Made by a program: the position numbers and the translations under genes | Assembly (NCBI GenBank): GCA_030636485.1 | Contig: DAOVWV010000013.1 | Location: 1 to 13,679, forward strand | Source of the DNA: Methyloprofundus sp. | GTDB lineage: Bacteria; Pseudomonadota; Gammaproteobacteria; Methylococcales; Methylomonadaceae | Length of the DNA stretch: 13,679 nucleotides | Direction: 5' to 3' | In this document: positions 7,673-13,679 of the stretch, piece by piece | Layout of the letters: every line of letters starts with the position of its first letter | How positions within the stretch are numbered: the stretch's first letter is position 1 | The notes under the pieces: generated by a model | What the model was told of the DNA's origin: nothing | What the model saw: the letters and a program-made list of their open reading frames with translations, nothing else | Database searches by the model: none

Positions 7673-8269
7673 TTAAGTCTTTTTCTGTTCTAACCGGTAC
7701 GCACGGACAATAACAAAAAATGCGAAAAAATCATATAATCCATGAATAATAACCGGGGTAAGCAGGTTACGCGTATTATCATAGTCCAGATATAACCCCA
7801 AATAAATACTGACAGCTGTTGCCATAATAAAATACAAAAAAGTGACCGCATGAATCAAGCCAAAAATCAGACTACTAATCAATAGCCCAGCCATCACCCC
7901 CCATGAATTTTCTAACCACGGCTGGATAACACCACGAAATAAAACCTCTTCAGAAATCCCCGCAATGGCTGCAAGGACAAATAAATCCGCCCAGTGATGC
8001 TTCACTAAGCTTGGCCCTAGCGTTTCTTGCAAAACCAACCTTATTTTTTGTAAGGATCCTGTGTTTATCTGGTTTAATGCCAGAAAAATGATACACAGCG
8101 GTAAAGTTCCCATAATCCCATTGATTACCGCCTGCTCATTAAAGATAATAAATTCAAAAGGGTTAATATCAGCTATCCAGCCCAGTATAATAGCAACTAA
8201 GATTAAACTACTTTCAAAATAGCAGGCTGTTTTAAAAAATTTATCCGGATCGTTTGAGGGTTCATTCAT
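7673..8269 (-). CDS. CPBP-family intramembrane metalloprotease (CAAX protease/Abi type)
   Basis: A polytopic membrane protein of 198 residues with hydrophobic segments at about 20-36, 48-66, 95-106, 124-141, 143-160 and 170-188. The family motifs are present in order: EEVLFRG at 107-113 (Glu pair plus Arg112), FGLIHA with His140, and HGLYDFF with His176 and Asp180. These residues form the putative metal site of the CPBP/Abi (Rce1-like) glutamic/metalloprotease fold. Bacterial members are linked to processing or immunity for peptides, but the substrate here is unknown. The start ATG at 8269 has no clear SD. The gene is divergent from the ycgL-type gene across a 53-nt gap, and its candidate promoter would overlap the other gene's promoter. 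Downstream is the region after rpoS, converging. Confidence 0.88.
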   Translation of the reverse strand: MNEPSNDPDKFFKTACYFESSLILVAIILGWIADINPFEFIIFNEQAVINGIMGTLPLCIIFLALNQINTGSLQKIRLVLQETLGPSLVKHHWADLFVLAAIAGISEEVLFRGVIQPWLENSWGVMAGLLISSLIFGLIHAVTFLYFIMATAVSIYLGLYLDYDNTRNLLTPVIIHGLYDFFAFFVIVRAYRLEQKKT

Positions 8270-8280
8270 AATGCTATTAA

Positions 8281-8289
8281 TGCGATAAT
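8281..8289 (+). promoter_or_regulatory. Extended -10 promoter element for the ycgL-family gene
   Basis: TGCGATAAT (8281-8289) fits an extended -10 (TG-n-GATAAT). The -35 position (TTCATT, 8261-8266) is poor. The near-palindromic CGATAATATCG here also offers TATTAT on the minus strand for the divergent protease gene, so the two promoters may overlap. Confidence 0.4.
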
Positions 8290-8322
8290 ATCGTTTTATT
8301 CATTTCCTTTAAAGGCCCTATC

Positions 8323-8580
8323 GTGCAGTGCTTTATTTACAAAAGTAATAAAAAAAACGAGTTGTATTTATATTTAGACAAACAGGATGACTTTTCCAGC
8401 ATCCCCGAAGCCATTCTTAAAAGTATCGGACAGCCTGAGTACGTCATGCAAGTAGAGATTACACCTGAACGCAAACTTGCCCGGGAGAAAGCGGTCGATA
8501 TCATCAAAGGCATCGAGGAAAATGGTTTTTTCATTCAAATGCCACCGGTCATCCACCCTACTCCTACAGGTATACAATAG
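8323..8580 (+). CDS. YcgL domain-containing protein
   Basis: A small soluble protein of 85 residues matching the YcgL (DUF709) family. Typical features are the N-terminal MQCFIYKSNKKNELYLYLDK, the DDFSSIPEAIL stretch, and the C-terminal ENGFFIQMPPVIHPTP, corresponding to the GYYLQLPPP ending of E. coli YcgL. It has no known catalytic residues and its function is not established. The start is GTG, chosen because AAAGG at 8311-8315 lies 7 nt upstream and the family begins at this residue. It converges on dcd, with a REP-like palindrome between them. Confidence 0.88.
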   Translation: MQCFIYKSNKKNELYLYLDKQDDFSSIPEAILKSIGQPEYVMQVEITPERKLAREKAVDIIKGIEENGFFIQMPPVIHPTPTGIQ

Positions 8581-8592
8581 CGCAGTCTGTAG

Positions 8593-8635
8593 GTCGGGTT
8601 AGCTTATCTAGCGCAGCGCGATAGCGTAACCCGAC
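8593..8635. repeat. REP-like palindrome between convergent ycgL-type gene and dcd
   Basis: The outer arms GTCGGGTTA (8593-8601) and TAACCCGAC (8627-8635) are perfect inverted copies. The inner CTAGCGC...GCGATAG part can extend the stem. The GTCGGGTTA...TAACCCGAC wording is typical of widespread short intergenic palindromes in proteobacteria. Lying 12 nt after one stop and 32 nt from the other, it may protect or terminate both transcripts. Confidence 0.65.
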
Positions 8636-8667
8636 ATTTCAAACCCAACCAAAACGCTATAAACAGG

Positions 8668-9234
8668 TCAGGCTTTCGGTAACGTCACTCCTTCCTGCCC
8701 CTGATACTTGCCCCCTCGATCTTTATAAGAAGTCTCACAAACCTCATCACCGCCAAAAAATAGCATCTGCGCCACACCTTCATTGGCATATATTTTTGCA
8801 GGCAAAGGCGTGGTATTGGAAAACTCCAGTGTTACATGCCCCTCCCACTCAGGCTCTAACGGCGTAACATTGACTATGATTCCACATCGCGCATAGGTCG
8901 ACTTACCTAGGCAAATGGTCAAAACATCCCGCGGAATACGAAAGTACTCGACTGTTCTTGCCAAAGCAAAGGAATTAGGCGGAATAATACAGACATCAGA
9001 CTGAACATCAACAAAACTGCCTTCACTAAAGTTCTTGGGGTCTACAATCGCCGAATTGATATTGGTAAAAATTTTAAATTCATCTGAACAGCGCACGTCA
9101 TAGCCATAACTCGATGTTCCATAAGAAATCACCTTGCCCTGCTCCGAGTGCCTAACCTGCCCCGCCTCAAAAGGAGAGATCATGTCTTGCTCTTGCGCCA
9201 TACGGCGTATCCATTTATCTGATTTAATGCTCAT
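8668..9234 (-). CDS. dcd: dCTP deaminase
   Basis: Converts dCTP to dUTP plus ammonia, feeding dUTPase and thymidylate synthesis in the cytoplasm. The 188-residue length is exactly typical of gammaproteobacterial Dcd (a homotrimer in the family). Key residues are visible: [10 protein letters not shown] with S112 and R116, the core [19 protein letters not shown] with catalytic Glu137, and the nucleotide-binding C-terminal [15 protein letters not shown]. The start MSIKSDKWI matches the family. The SD is weak. A perfect 10-bp-arm palindrome lies 24 nt upstream of the start codon. It sits on the same strand as the toxin-antitoxin pair and mrp. In several Pseudomonas-like genomes dcd lies beside mrp, so the pair here interrupts that neighbourhood. 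Confidence 0.96.
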   Translation of the reverse strand: MSIKSDKWIRRMAQEQDMISPFEAGQVRHSEQGKVISYGTSSYGYDVRCSDEFKIFTNINSAIVDPKNFSEGSFVDVQSDVCIIPPNSFALARTVEYFRIPRDVLTICLGKSTYARCGIIVNVTPLEPEWEGHVTLEFSNTTPLPAKIYANEGVAQMLFFGGDEVCETSYKDRGGKYQGQEGVTLPKA

Positions 9235-9257
9235 ATCTACTGTTATTGTGCCATTCT

Positions 9258-9278
9258 ATAAAATTACTGTAATTTTAT
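9258..9278. promoter_or_regulatory. Perfect palindrome in the dcd upstream region (operator-like)
   Basis: The arms ATAAAATTAC (9258-9267) and GTAATTTTAT (9269-9278) are perfect inverted copies around a single T. The site abuts a possible minus-strand -10 (TAGAAT), so it could be a repressor site for dcd. It does not match the NrdR-box or Fur-box wording I know. With only A-T-rich pairs and no T run it is a poor terminator. Confidence 0.45.
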
Positions 9279-9352
9279 CCTAAACGAGGAAATAAGAGAA
9301 AAATAACTTATGCAACTGATACTAGGCATGATCAGAAAGTTCCCTCTATTAC

Positions 9353-9769
9353 TTACGCCCAAGGGTTCAGCAAACGTAAGTTGCCTATTTTCTCAAAGTC
9401 TCGTACATTACGGGTAAACAGTTGCAAATCATGCTGTAATGCAATAGCTGCAATTTGTGCGTCTGGGTAATCTATGGGGCGGCCTAACTGCGTGCGTTGC
9501 TGAATAATATCAGCATAAAATCGCGAGGAGTGTTTATCGAATGCGAGCGTATTATGATCAAATAGTTGAAGAATTTGATCCGCAACTTTACTTAGCTTTT
9601 GTTTGCGCTTTCCCTCATCCAGCAAAGCAATTCCCTGTAAAATTTCTGCATGGGTCACTGCAGAAATAAAAGTCAGACTAGCAGGAAATTTATTTACATT
9701 CTCTACTACTTTTTTATTTGGTGATAATCGCATTAACTCTGAAAGTACATTGGTATCTAACAAAATCAT
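9353..9769 (-). CDS. Type II toxin, PIN-domain ribonuclease (VapC/FitB family)
   Basis: A 138-residue PIN-domain protein of usual length for FitB/VapC toxins, which are Mg-dependent RNases (in characterised members cutting tRNA or other RNAs). Acidic residues of the active site are visible: Asp5 in MILLDTNVLSE, Glu42 in THAEILQGI, Asp103 in YPDAQIAAIAL, and Asp124 in FTRNVRDFE. Its ATG overlaps the antitoxin stop as ATGA, so toxin translation is coupled to antitoxin translation, the normal order. Downstream on the same strand comes dcd, 118 nt away. The reading frame is intact and all key residues are present, so the toxin should be functional. The RNA target cannot be read from the sequence. 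Confidence 0.93.
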   Translation of the reverse strand: MILLDTNVLSELMRLSPNKKVVENVNKFPASLTFISAVTHAEILQGIALLDEGKRKQKLSKVADQILQLFDHNTLAFDKHSSRFYADIIQQRTQLGRPIDYPDAQIAAIALQHDLQLFTRNVRDFEKIGNLRLLNPWA

Positions 9770-10032
9770 CCATAATCCTTGTCGGAAAAATCTAATTTTC
9801 GATGACTAGGCTTTGGGCTTCGATCAACTTGTTGCAAATCAATACTGGTTTGCTGCCTAGTGATCCGTTGAATTTTAGCAGCCATCCCTTCGTTAGAATC
9901 CGTTTTATCGCTAAATACAGCCGCTAAAATAGCACGCGCCTCGGCCTCCATAGAACGACCATTTTGTGCCGCGCGTATACGTAGATTGACTTTAATATCA
10001 TCATCAAGTTGACGAATCGTTAAGCTTGCCAT
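9766..10032 (-). CDS. Type II antitoxin, ribbon-helix-helix (FitA-like)
   Basis: An 88-residue protein. Residues 1-40 fit the FitA/Arc-type ribbon-helix-helix DNA-binding domain: a beta-strand MASLTIRQLDDDI, then helices containing NLRIRAAQNGRSMEAEARAILAAV. The C-terminal half (45-88) is the toxin-neutralising tail. The frame stays open to an ATG at 10098, but I choose 10032. MASLTIR is the conserved start of the family, and the longer version would begin inside the -35 region and run through the promoter and operator. An SD-like GGGG lies about 8 nt upstream. Antitoxin precedes toxin with a 4-nt overlap. Autorepression through the 35-bp palindrome immediately upstream is expected for this family. 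Confidence 0.9.
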   Translation of the reverse strand: MASLTIRQLDDDIKVNLRIRAAQNGRSMEAEARAILAAVFSDKTDSNEGMAAKIQRITRQQTSIDLQQVDRSPKPSHRKLDFSDKDYG

Positions 10033-10043
10033 GATAGAACCCC

Positions 10044-10078
10044 AAGTTATAATGATTGCAGTGCAATCATTATAACTT
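10044..10078. promoter_or_regulatory. 35-bp perfect palindrome, likely operator of the toxin-antitoxin genes
   Basis: The arms AAGTTATAATGATTGCA (10044-10060) and its exact inverted copy (10062-10078) flank a single G. It ends 12 nt upstream of the antitoxin ATG and contains the -10 TATAAT of the promoter. Ribbon-helix-helix antitoxins bind such inverted sites as oligomers with the toxin, so repression by the complex is a strong inference. Confidence 0.8.
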
Positions 10079-10098
10079 ATTGCAATAACTGAGTTCAA
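10069..10098 (-). promoter_or_regulatory. Promoter of the antitoxin-toxin operon
   Basis: On the minus strand TTGAAC (10093-10098) and a perfect TATAAT (10069-10074) are separated by 18 nt. The -10 lies inside the palindromic operator, so a bound antitoxin complex would block polymerase. Confidence 0.6.
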
Positions 10099-10166
10099 TT
10101 AAGCAAAGGGGACTTTATGCACCATTACCTGGAGCACCGGCAGACCGCCCATACACATATCAATAC

Positions 10167-11258
10167 TTAAGTATTCTGCACCACAATATTAGGAAATTTA
10201 TTACTATAATCCTTGCTCTTCAATGCCAGTTTAGCTGACATTTTCCGGGCAATCTCTTTATAAATCTCAGACGCTCTGCCATCAGGGTCTGCAACAACGG
10301 TAGGTCTGCCACTGTCTGCATTTTGGCGTATATGTATATCCAATGGTAAAGAGCCTAGCAATTCTATGTCATTTTTCTCCGCCATCGCCACACCACCGCC
10401 TGAGCCAAAAATAGCCTCTTCATGACCACATTCGCTACAGATATGCATGCTCATATTTTCCACGATACCCAGAACAGGCACATTGACCTTTTCAAACATC
10501 CCCAGTCCACGCTGTGCATCTATCAGCGCTATATCCTGTGGTGTAGTCACAATAACCGCGCCACTGACGGGGATTTGCTGTGATAATGTCAGTTGGATAT
10601 CTCCCGTACCCGGTGGTAGATCAACGATTAAATAATCCAGACCAACCCAGTTGGTATCGTTTAAAAGTTGCTGTAGAGCATTGGTGACCATAGGGCCACG
10701 CCAGATCATCGGCTGGTCTGGTTCAATCAAATAGCCAATCGAAATAGTCTGTATACCATAGGATACCTTCGGCATCATAGTTTTATTATCCTGACTCTCA
10801 GGGTAGCCCGATAAACCTAGCATAGTCGGAATACTGGGACCATAAATATCTGCATCCAGAATACCGACTGTCGCACCTTCTGCCGCCAGTGCCAAAGCCA
10901 GATTAACCGACGTGGTTGACTTACCCACTCCGCCTTTACCCGATGCAACTGCAATAATATTTTTAATATTTTCGACTGGCTTTAATGAATTTTGTACTCC
11001 ATGCGAGCTGATATTAACGCTAATATTGACTTCAACAGAACTAACACCCTCCAGTTCAGCCAGCTTAGCGGTAATTTGCTGTTTAAAGCCCTCAATAAAA
11101 CTTTTAGCAGGGTAACCTAGTTCTATATTTACGACAACACGCCCAGCTTCAACAGTAATTGATTTTACTGAACGCGCACTGACTAAATCAGTTTCTACAT
11201 TAGGGTCTATGATATTTTTTAACTGGTTTTCTATCTCTGTTTTTTCTATGGTAGACAT
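10167..11258 (-). CDS. mrp: Mrp/ApbC/NBP35-type Fe-S cluster carrier ATPase
   Basis: A P-loop ATPase that carries and transfers iron-sulfur clusters to apo-proteins; 363 residues from the ATG at 11258. An N-terminal MIP18/DUF59 domain (about 8-80) is followed by the deviant Walker A SGKGGVGKSTTSVNLA (about 106-121), DADIYGPS (about 135-142), the DLPPGTGD switch (about 213-220) and a CxxC (Cys274, Cys277 in CSECGHEE) that binds the bridging cluster at the dimer interface. An ATG two codons earlier (11264) is possible. The one at 11258 has better spacing from GGAA (8 nt). It is divergent from metG, as in E. coli and many gammaproteobacteria. A 14-bp self-complementary AATACTTAAGTATT straddles its stop codon. 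Confidence 0.95.
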   Translation of the reverse strand: MSTIEKTEIENQLKNIIDPNVETDLVSARSVKSITVEAGRVVVNIELGYPAKSFIEGFKQQITAKLAELEGVSSVEVNISVNISSHGVQNSLKPVENIKNIIAVASGKGGVGKSTTSVNLALALAAEGATVGILDADIYGPSIPTMLGLSGYPESQDNKTMMPKVSYGIQTISIGYLIEPDQPMIWRGPMVTNALQQLLNDTNWVGLDYLIVDLPPGTGDIQLTLSQQIPVSGAVIVTTPQDIALIDAQRGLGMFEKVNVPVLGIVENMSMHICSECGHEEAIFGSGGGVAMAEKNDIELLGSLPLDIHIRQNADSGRPTVVADPDGRASEIYKEIARKMSAKLALKSKDYSNKFPNIVVQNT

Positions 11259-11294
11259 ACACATAATTCCGTAATCATTAAATATAAAGCAAAC

Positions 11295-11323
11295 TAATAA
11301 CCAAGTATTTTACTTGGTTATTA
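11295..11323. promoter_or_regulatory. 13-bp inverted repeat between divergent mrp and metG
   Basis: The arms TAATAACCAAGTA (11295-11307) and TACTTGGTTATTA (11311-11323) are perfect inverted copies around TTT. It lies 37 nt before the mrp start, where its right-hand arm on the minus strand could overlap a -35 (TTGGTT, then TTTAAT 16 nt later). It could be an operator or an RNA hairpin; no T run follows. Confidence 0.45.
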
Positions 11324-11384
11324 TTGAGTATTCTAGTTTTCCTGGCAAATCAGCCGTATTCTGTCAAATTAATCAGTTATTTTA

Positions 11385-11393
11385 TGCCATAAT
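11385..11393 (+). promoter_or_regulatory. Extended -10 element for metG
   Basis: TGCCATAAT fits an extended -10 (TG-n-CATAAT); no good -35 is visible. Transcription near 11400 would give a leader of only about 27 nt, and no SD is visible before the metG ATG. Confidence 0.35.
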
Positions 11394-11426
11394 AACCGAT
11401 TATTTTAGCCTTAATCCCTCACCTTT

Positions 11427-13445
11427 ATGTCAGATAGAAAAATCCTTATTACTAGCGCCCTCCCCTATGCCAATGGCCCTATCCATTTAGGCCATCTGGT
11501 TGAATATATACAAACTGACATCTGGTCTCGCTTCCAGAAGCAACGCGGCAACCAATGCTATTATATTTGTGCCGATGATACCCACGGCACGCCGATTATG
11601 CTAAAAGCTGACCGGGAAGGCATTAGCCCCGAAGAACTTATTGCTCAGGTGGGTAAAGAGCATTTGGCTGATTTTACTGATTTTGGTATAGAGTTTGACA
11701 ATTACCACAGCACGCATTCAGACGAAAACAAATATTTTTCCAGCTTAATCTACGAACGCCTACGGGATGATGGACATATCACTTCACGTAGCATTACCCA
11801 GGCTTATGATCCGGTTAAAGAAATGTTTTTGCCTGACCGTTTTATCAAAGGCGATTGCCCAAAATGTGATGCTAAAGATCAATATGGGGATAACTGTGAA
11901 GCCTGTGGTGCCACCTATTCACCGATCGAATTAAAAAATGCAGTGTCTGCCGTATCAGGTGAAAAACCAATAGAAAAAGATTCCGTGCATTACTTTTTCA
12001 AGCTGGCCGATTTTAATGACATGCTGAAAACATGGACGACGGCAGACGGTCATTTACAGCCCGAAGTCAGCAATAAACTCGCAGAATGGCTAGAAGGTGG
12101 CTTACAAGAATGGGATATTTCACGTGATGCGCCTTATTTTGGTTTTGAAATCCCCGATGCCCCCGGTAAATATTTTTATGTCTGGTTAGATGCCCCGGTT
12201 GGCTATATGGCCAGTTTTAAAAATTTCTGTACTAAGGAAAATCTAGATTTTGATGAGTTCTGGGCAAAAGACAGCAAAACAGAACTGTACCACTTTATCG
12301 GCAAGGATATTATCTATTTCCACGCCTTGTTCTGGCCAGCTATGCTTGCAGGTGCCAACTTTAGAACCCCTAGCGCGGTGTTTGCCCACGGATTTTTAAC
12401 CGTTAATGGCGAAAAAATGTCTAAATCGCGTGGCACTTTTATTAAAGCGCGTACTTATTTAGAGCATTTGAATCCTGAATATTTACGCTACTATTTTGCT
12501 GCAAAACTCAGTGCGGGTATAGATGATATTGATTTAAGCTTTGAAGATTTTACCCAGCGTGTCAATTCCGATTTAGTCGGTAAAGTGGTTAATATTGCCA
12601 GCCGTTGCAGTGGTTTTATCAAAAAACGTTTTGCTGGCCAATTATCTACTCATTGTTCCGAGCCTGAATTATTCCAGCAATTTATTAGCGCCAATGAAGA
12701 GATAGCCGCTTTATATGAATCGCGTGAATACGGAAAAGCCATGCGTGAAATCATGGCACTTGCAGATAAAGCCAACCAGTATATCGATGAGAAAAAACCC
12801 TGGCTGATTGCCAAAGAAGAAGGCAAGGATCAGGAATTACACGATATTTGCTCTATGGGTATTAACCTATTCCGCTTATTAGTCACTTATTTAAAACCGG
12901 TATTGCCTGCACTGGCAAGCAACAGTGAAAACTTTTTAAATATCCCCGAGCAAGCCTGGCCGACTGATGTAGAACCTTTGCTTAGCCACGACATCAAGAC
13001 CTTTAAAGCACTGATGACACGCGTCGATGAAGCGGGTATCGCCGCTATCCTAGAGGACTCTAAAGAAAACCTACTGAAAATCGCCGAGCCAGTGGCGAAA
13101 AAGTTTGACCCGATTGCCGATGAAATCGAGTTTGATGACTTTGCAAAAATTGACCTGCGTATCGCTAAAATCGTTAAGGCAGAGCATGTTAAAGGGGCGA
13201 ATAAATTATTGCAACTCACCGTTGATATAGGTGATGAAACACGCAATGTCTTTGCCGGAATCAAGTCAGCCTATAACCCTGAAGATTTGGAAGGTAAACT
13301 CACCGTTGTCGTGGCGAATTTAAAACCACGTAAAATGAAGTTTGGCATGTCAGAAGGCATGGTATTAGCCGCAGGCCCTGGTGGTGAAGATTTATGGGTA
13401 TTACACCCGGATGATGGTGCAGTTGCGGGAATGCGGGTTAAATAA
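11427..13445 (+). CDS. metG: Methionyl-tRNA synthetase
   Basis: Charges tRNA-Met with methionine in the cytoplasm. The 672-residue protein is the long dimeric form. The class I HIGH motif appears as HLGH (20-23). The zinc-binding insert has CPKC (144-147) and CEAC (157-160), a single four-cysteine knuckle. KMSKS is intact (330-334). The anticodon-binding helical domain covers roughly 390-550. A C-terminal tRNA-binding OB domain (about 568-672, [20 protein letters not shown]) dimerises the enzyme in relatives. The start [20 protein letters not shown] is the family start; no SD is visible. It is divergent from mrp and followed by a strong terminator. Confidence 0.97.
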   Translation: MSDRKILITSALPYANGPIHLGHLVEYIQTDIWSRFQKQRGNQCYYICADDTHGTPIMLKADREGISPEELIAQVGKEHLADFTDFGIEFDNYHSTHSDENKYFSSLIYERLRDDGHITSRSITQAYDPVKEMFLPDRFIKGDCPKCDAKDQYGDNCEACGATYSPIELKNAVSAVSGEKPIEKDSVHYFFKLADFNDMLKTWTTADGHLQPEVSNKLAEWLEGGLQEWDISRDAPYFGFEIPDAPGKYFYVWLDAPVGYMASFKNFCTKENLDFDEFWAKDSKTELYHFIGKDIIYFHALFWPAMLAGANFRTPSAVFAHGFLTVNGEKMSKSRGTFIKARTYLEHLNPEYLRYYFAAKLSAGIDDIDLSFEDFTQRVNSDLVGKVVNIASRCSGFIKKRFAGQLSTHCSEPELFQQFISANEEIAALYESREYGKAMREIMALADKANQYIDEKKPWLIAKEEGKDQELHDICSMGINLFRLLVTYLKPVLPALASNSENFLNIPEQAWPTDVEPLLSHDIKTFKALMTRVDEAGIAAILEDSKENLLKIAEPVAKKFDPIADEIEFDDFAKIDLRIAKIVKAEHVKGANKLLQLTVDIGDETRNVFAGIKSAYNPEDLEGKLTVVVANLKPRKMKFGMSEGMVLAAGPGGEDLWVLHPDDGAVAGMRVK

Positions 13446-13491
13446 CGTTAAGGAGATACAGCTACTCTCTTTAATAAATTTTTTTTGTATA

Positions 13492-13536
13492 ACGGATAAC
13501 ATCCCTTTGAGGGATGGTATCCGTATTGTATTTTTC
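13492..13536 (+). terminator. Rho-independent terminator of metG
   Basis: The arms ACGGATAACATCCCT (13492-13506) and AGGGATGGTATCCGT (13510-13524) pair over 15 positions with one mismatch around TTG, followed by ATTGTATTTTT. It isolates metG from the following type I methylase gene. Confidence 0.85.
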
Positions 13537-13591
13537 TGCAAACCTACCACTCCTCCCCTAGCAGCAGATTCCAGCCCCAATTAATCATCAG

Positions 13592-13601
13592 CCCCCCCCC
13601 C
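13592..13601 (+). repeat. C10 homopolymer tract one base before the hsdM start
   Basis: Ten consecutive C residues occupy the position just before the start codon at 13603, where an SD-to-start spacer would lie. Tracts of this length can slip during replication. It is outside the coding frame: an in-frame TAA at 13582-13584 precedes it and no start codon lies between. Confidence 0.8.
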
Positions 13602-13602
13602 A

Positions 13603-13679
13603 ATGTTTGAACAAACCTTCAAAAATATCGACGACATACTGCATAAAGATGCAGGTTGTTCCAGTGAGCTCGACTACAC
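13603..13679 (+). CDS. hsdM: Type I restriction-modification DNA methyltransferase subunit HsdM (5' fragment)
   Basis: Only the first 25 codons are present before the window ends. They read MFEQTFKNIDDILHKDAG followed by CSSELDY, the well-known N-terminus of the HsdM family (N-terminal helical domain of type I N6-adenine methyltransferases; typical members continue EQTSWVLFLKYLDDLE). HsdM with HsdS methylates adenines in a bipartite target, and with HsdR forms the restriction complex. The start is an ATG preceded at one base by C10, and no SD is recognisable. It lies 157 nt after the metG stop, beyond that gene's terminator, so it needs its own promoter, which I cannot identify. The identification rests on about 25 residues. 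HsdS and HsdR are expected outside the window, unseen here. Confidence 0.8.
   Translation, partial: MFEQTFKNIDDILHKDAGCSSELDY

Noticed and set aside
10033..10098. Longer antitoxin start at 10098
   Set aside because: It would run through the palindromic operator and promoter, and MASLTIRQL is the normal family start.
10162..10175. 14-bp palindrome AATACTTAAGTATT at the mrp stop
   Set aside because: Short and AT-rich, partly coding, with no loop or T run; not enough to call a terminator or operator.
12887..13264. 125-codon minus-strand ORF inside metG
   Set aside because: Antisense shadow of a well-conserved coding region; Ser/Ile-rich composition typical of such shadows.
13381..13584. Plus-strand ORF across the metG end
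   Set aside because: It overlaps the metG coding end in another frame and runs through the metG terminator, with no SD or recognisable product.

Overview
The window looks like the chromosome of a free-living gammaproteobacterium with moderate to low GC. The evidence is the nlpD-rpoS pair, the divergent mrp/metG pair with dcd nearby, the rnr-rlmB operon and a YcgL-family gene, all gammaproteobacterial in sequence or arrangement. Order or genus cannot be fixed from sequence alone; a Methylococcales-like organism is possible but is only an impression.

Left (1-4042): a minus-strand operon reads rnr (RNase R), rlmB (23S rRNA 2'-O-methyltransferase), then an unrecognised 249-residue protein. rnr and rlmB overlap by ATGA, and the third gene starts 3 nt after rlmB with a good Shine-Dalgarno (SD) sequence. 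Both named products act on RNA.

Middle (4043-7672): about 1.15 kb of mostly non-coding DNA holds one compact unit, a 55-residue hydrophobic protein with its own promoter and a strong terminator. It also holds a REP-like hairpin and a G8 tract. Then, on the plus strand, come a membrane-anchored J-domain protein, the lipoprotein amidase activator NlpD, and the stationary-phase sigma factor RpoS. A 10-bp stem-loop follows rpoS.

Right-middle (7673-11426): a CPBP-family membrane protease (minus) is divergent from a YcgL-domain protein (plus). A REP-like palindrome separates ycgL from convergent dcd. Then, all on the minus strand, come dcd, a FitB/VapC-type PIN toxin, its FitA-type antitoxin, and mrp (Fe-S carrier ATPase). 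The toxin-antitoxin pair sits between dcd and mrp, which are neighbours in some relatives. It has a 35-bp perfect palindrome over its promoter, a likely autoregulatory operator.

Right end (11427-13679): metG is plus-strand, divergent from mrp, and ends at a strong terminator. Just beyond, the window cuts into the first 25 codons of a type I restriction-modification methyltransferase (hsdM). Its start codon is preceded at one base by a run of ten C residues, a possible slippage site. This is the likely entrance to an accessory defence locus and the most interesting point of the window.
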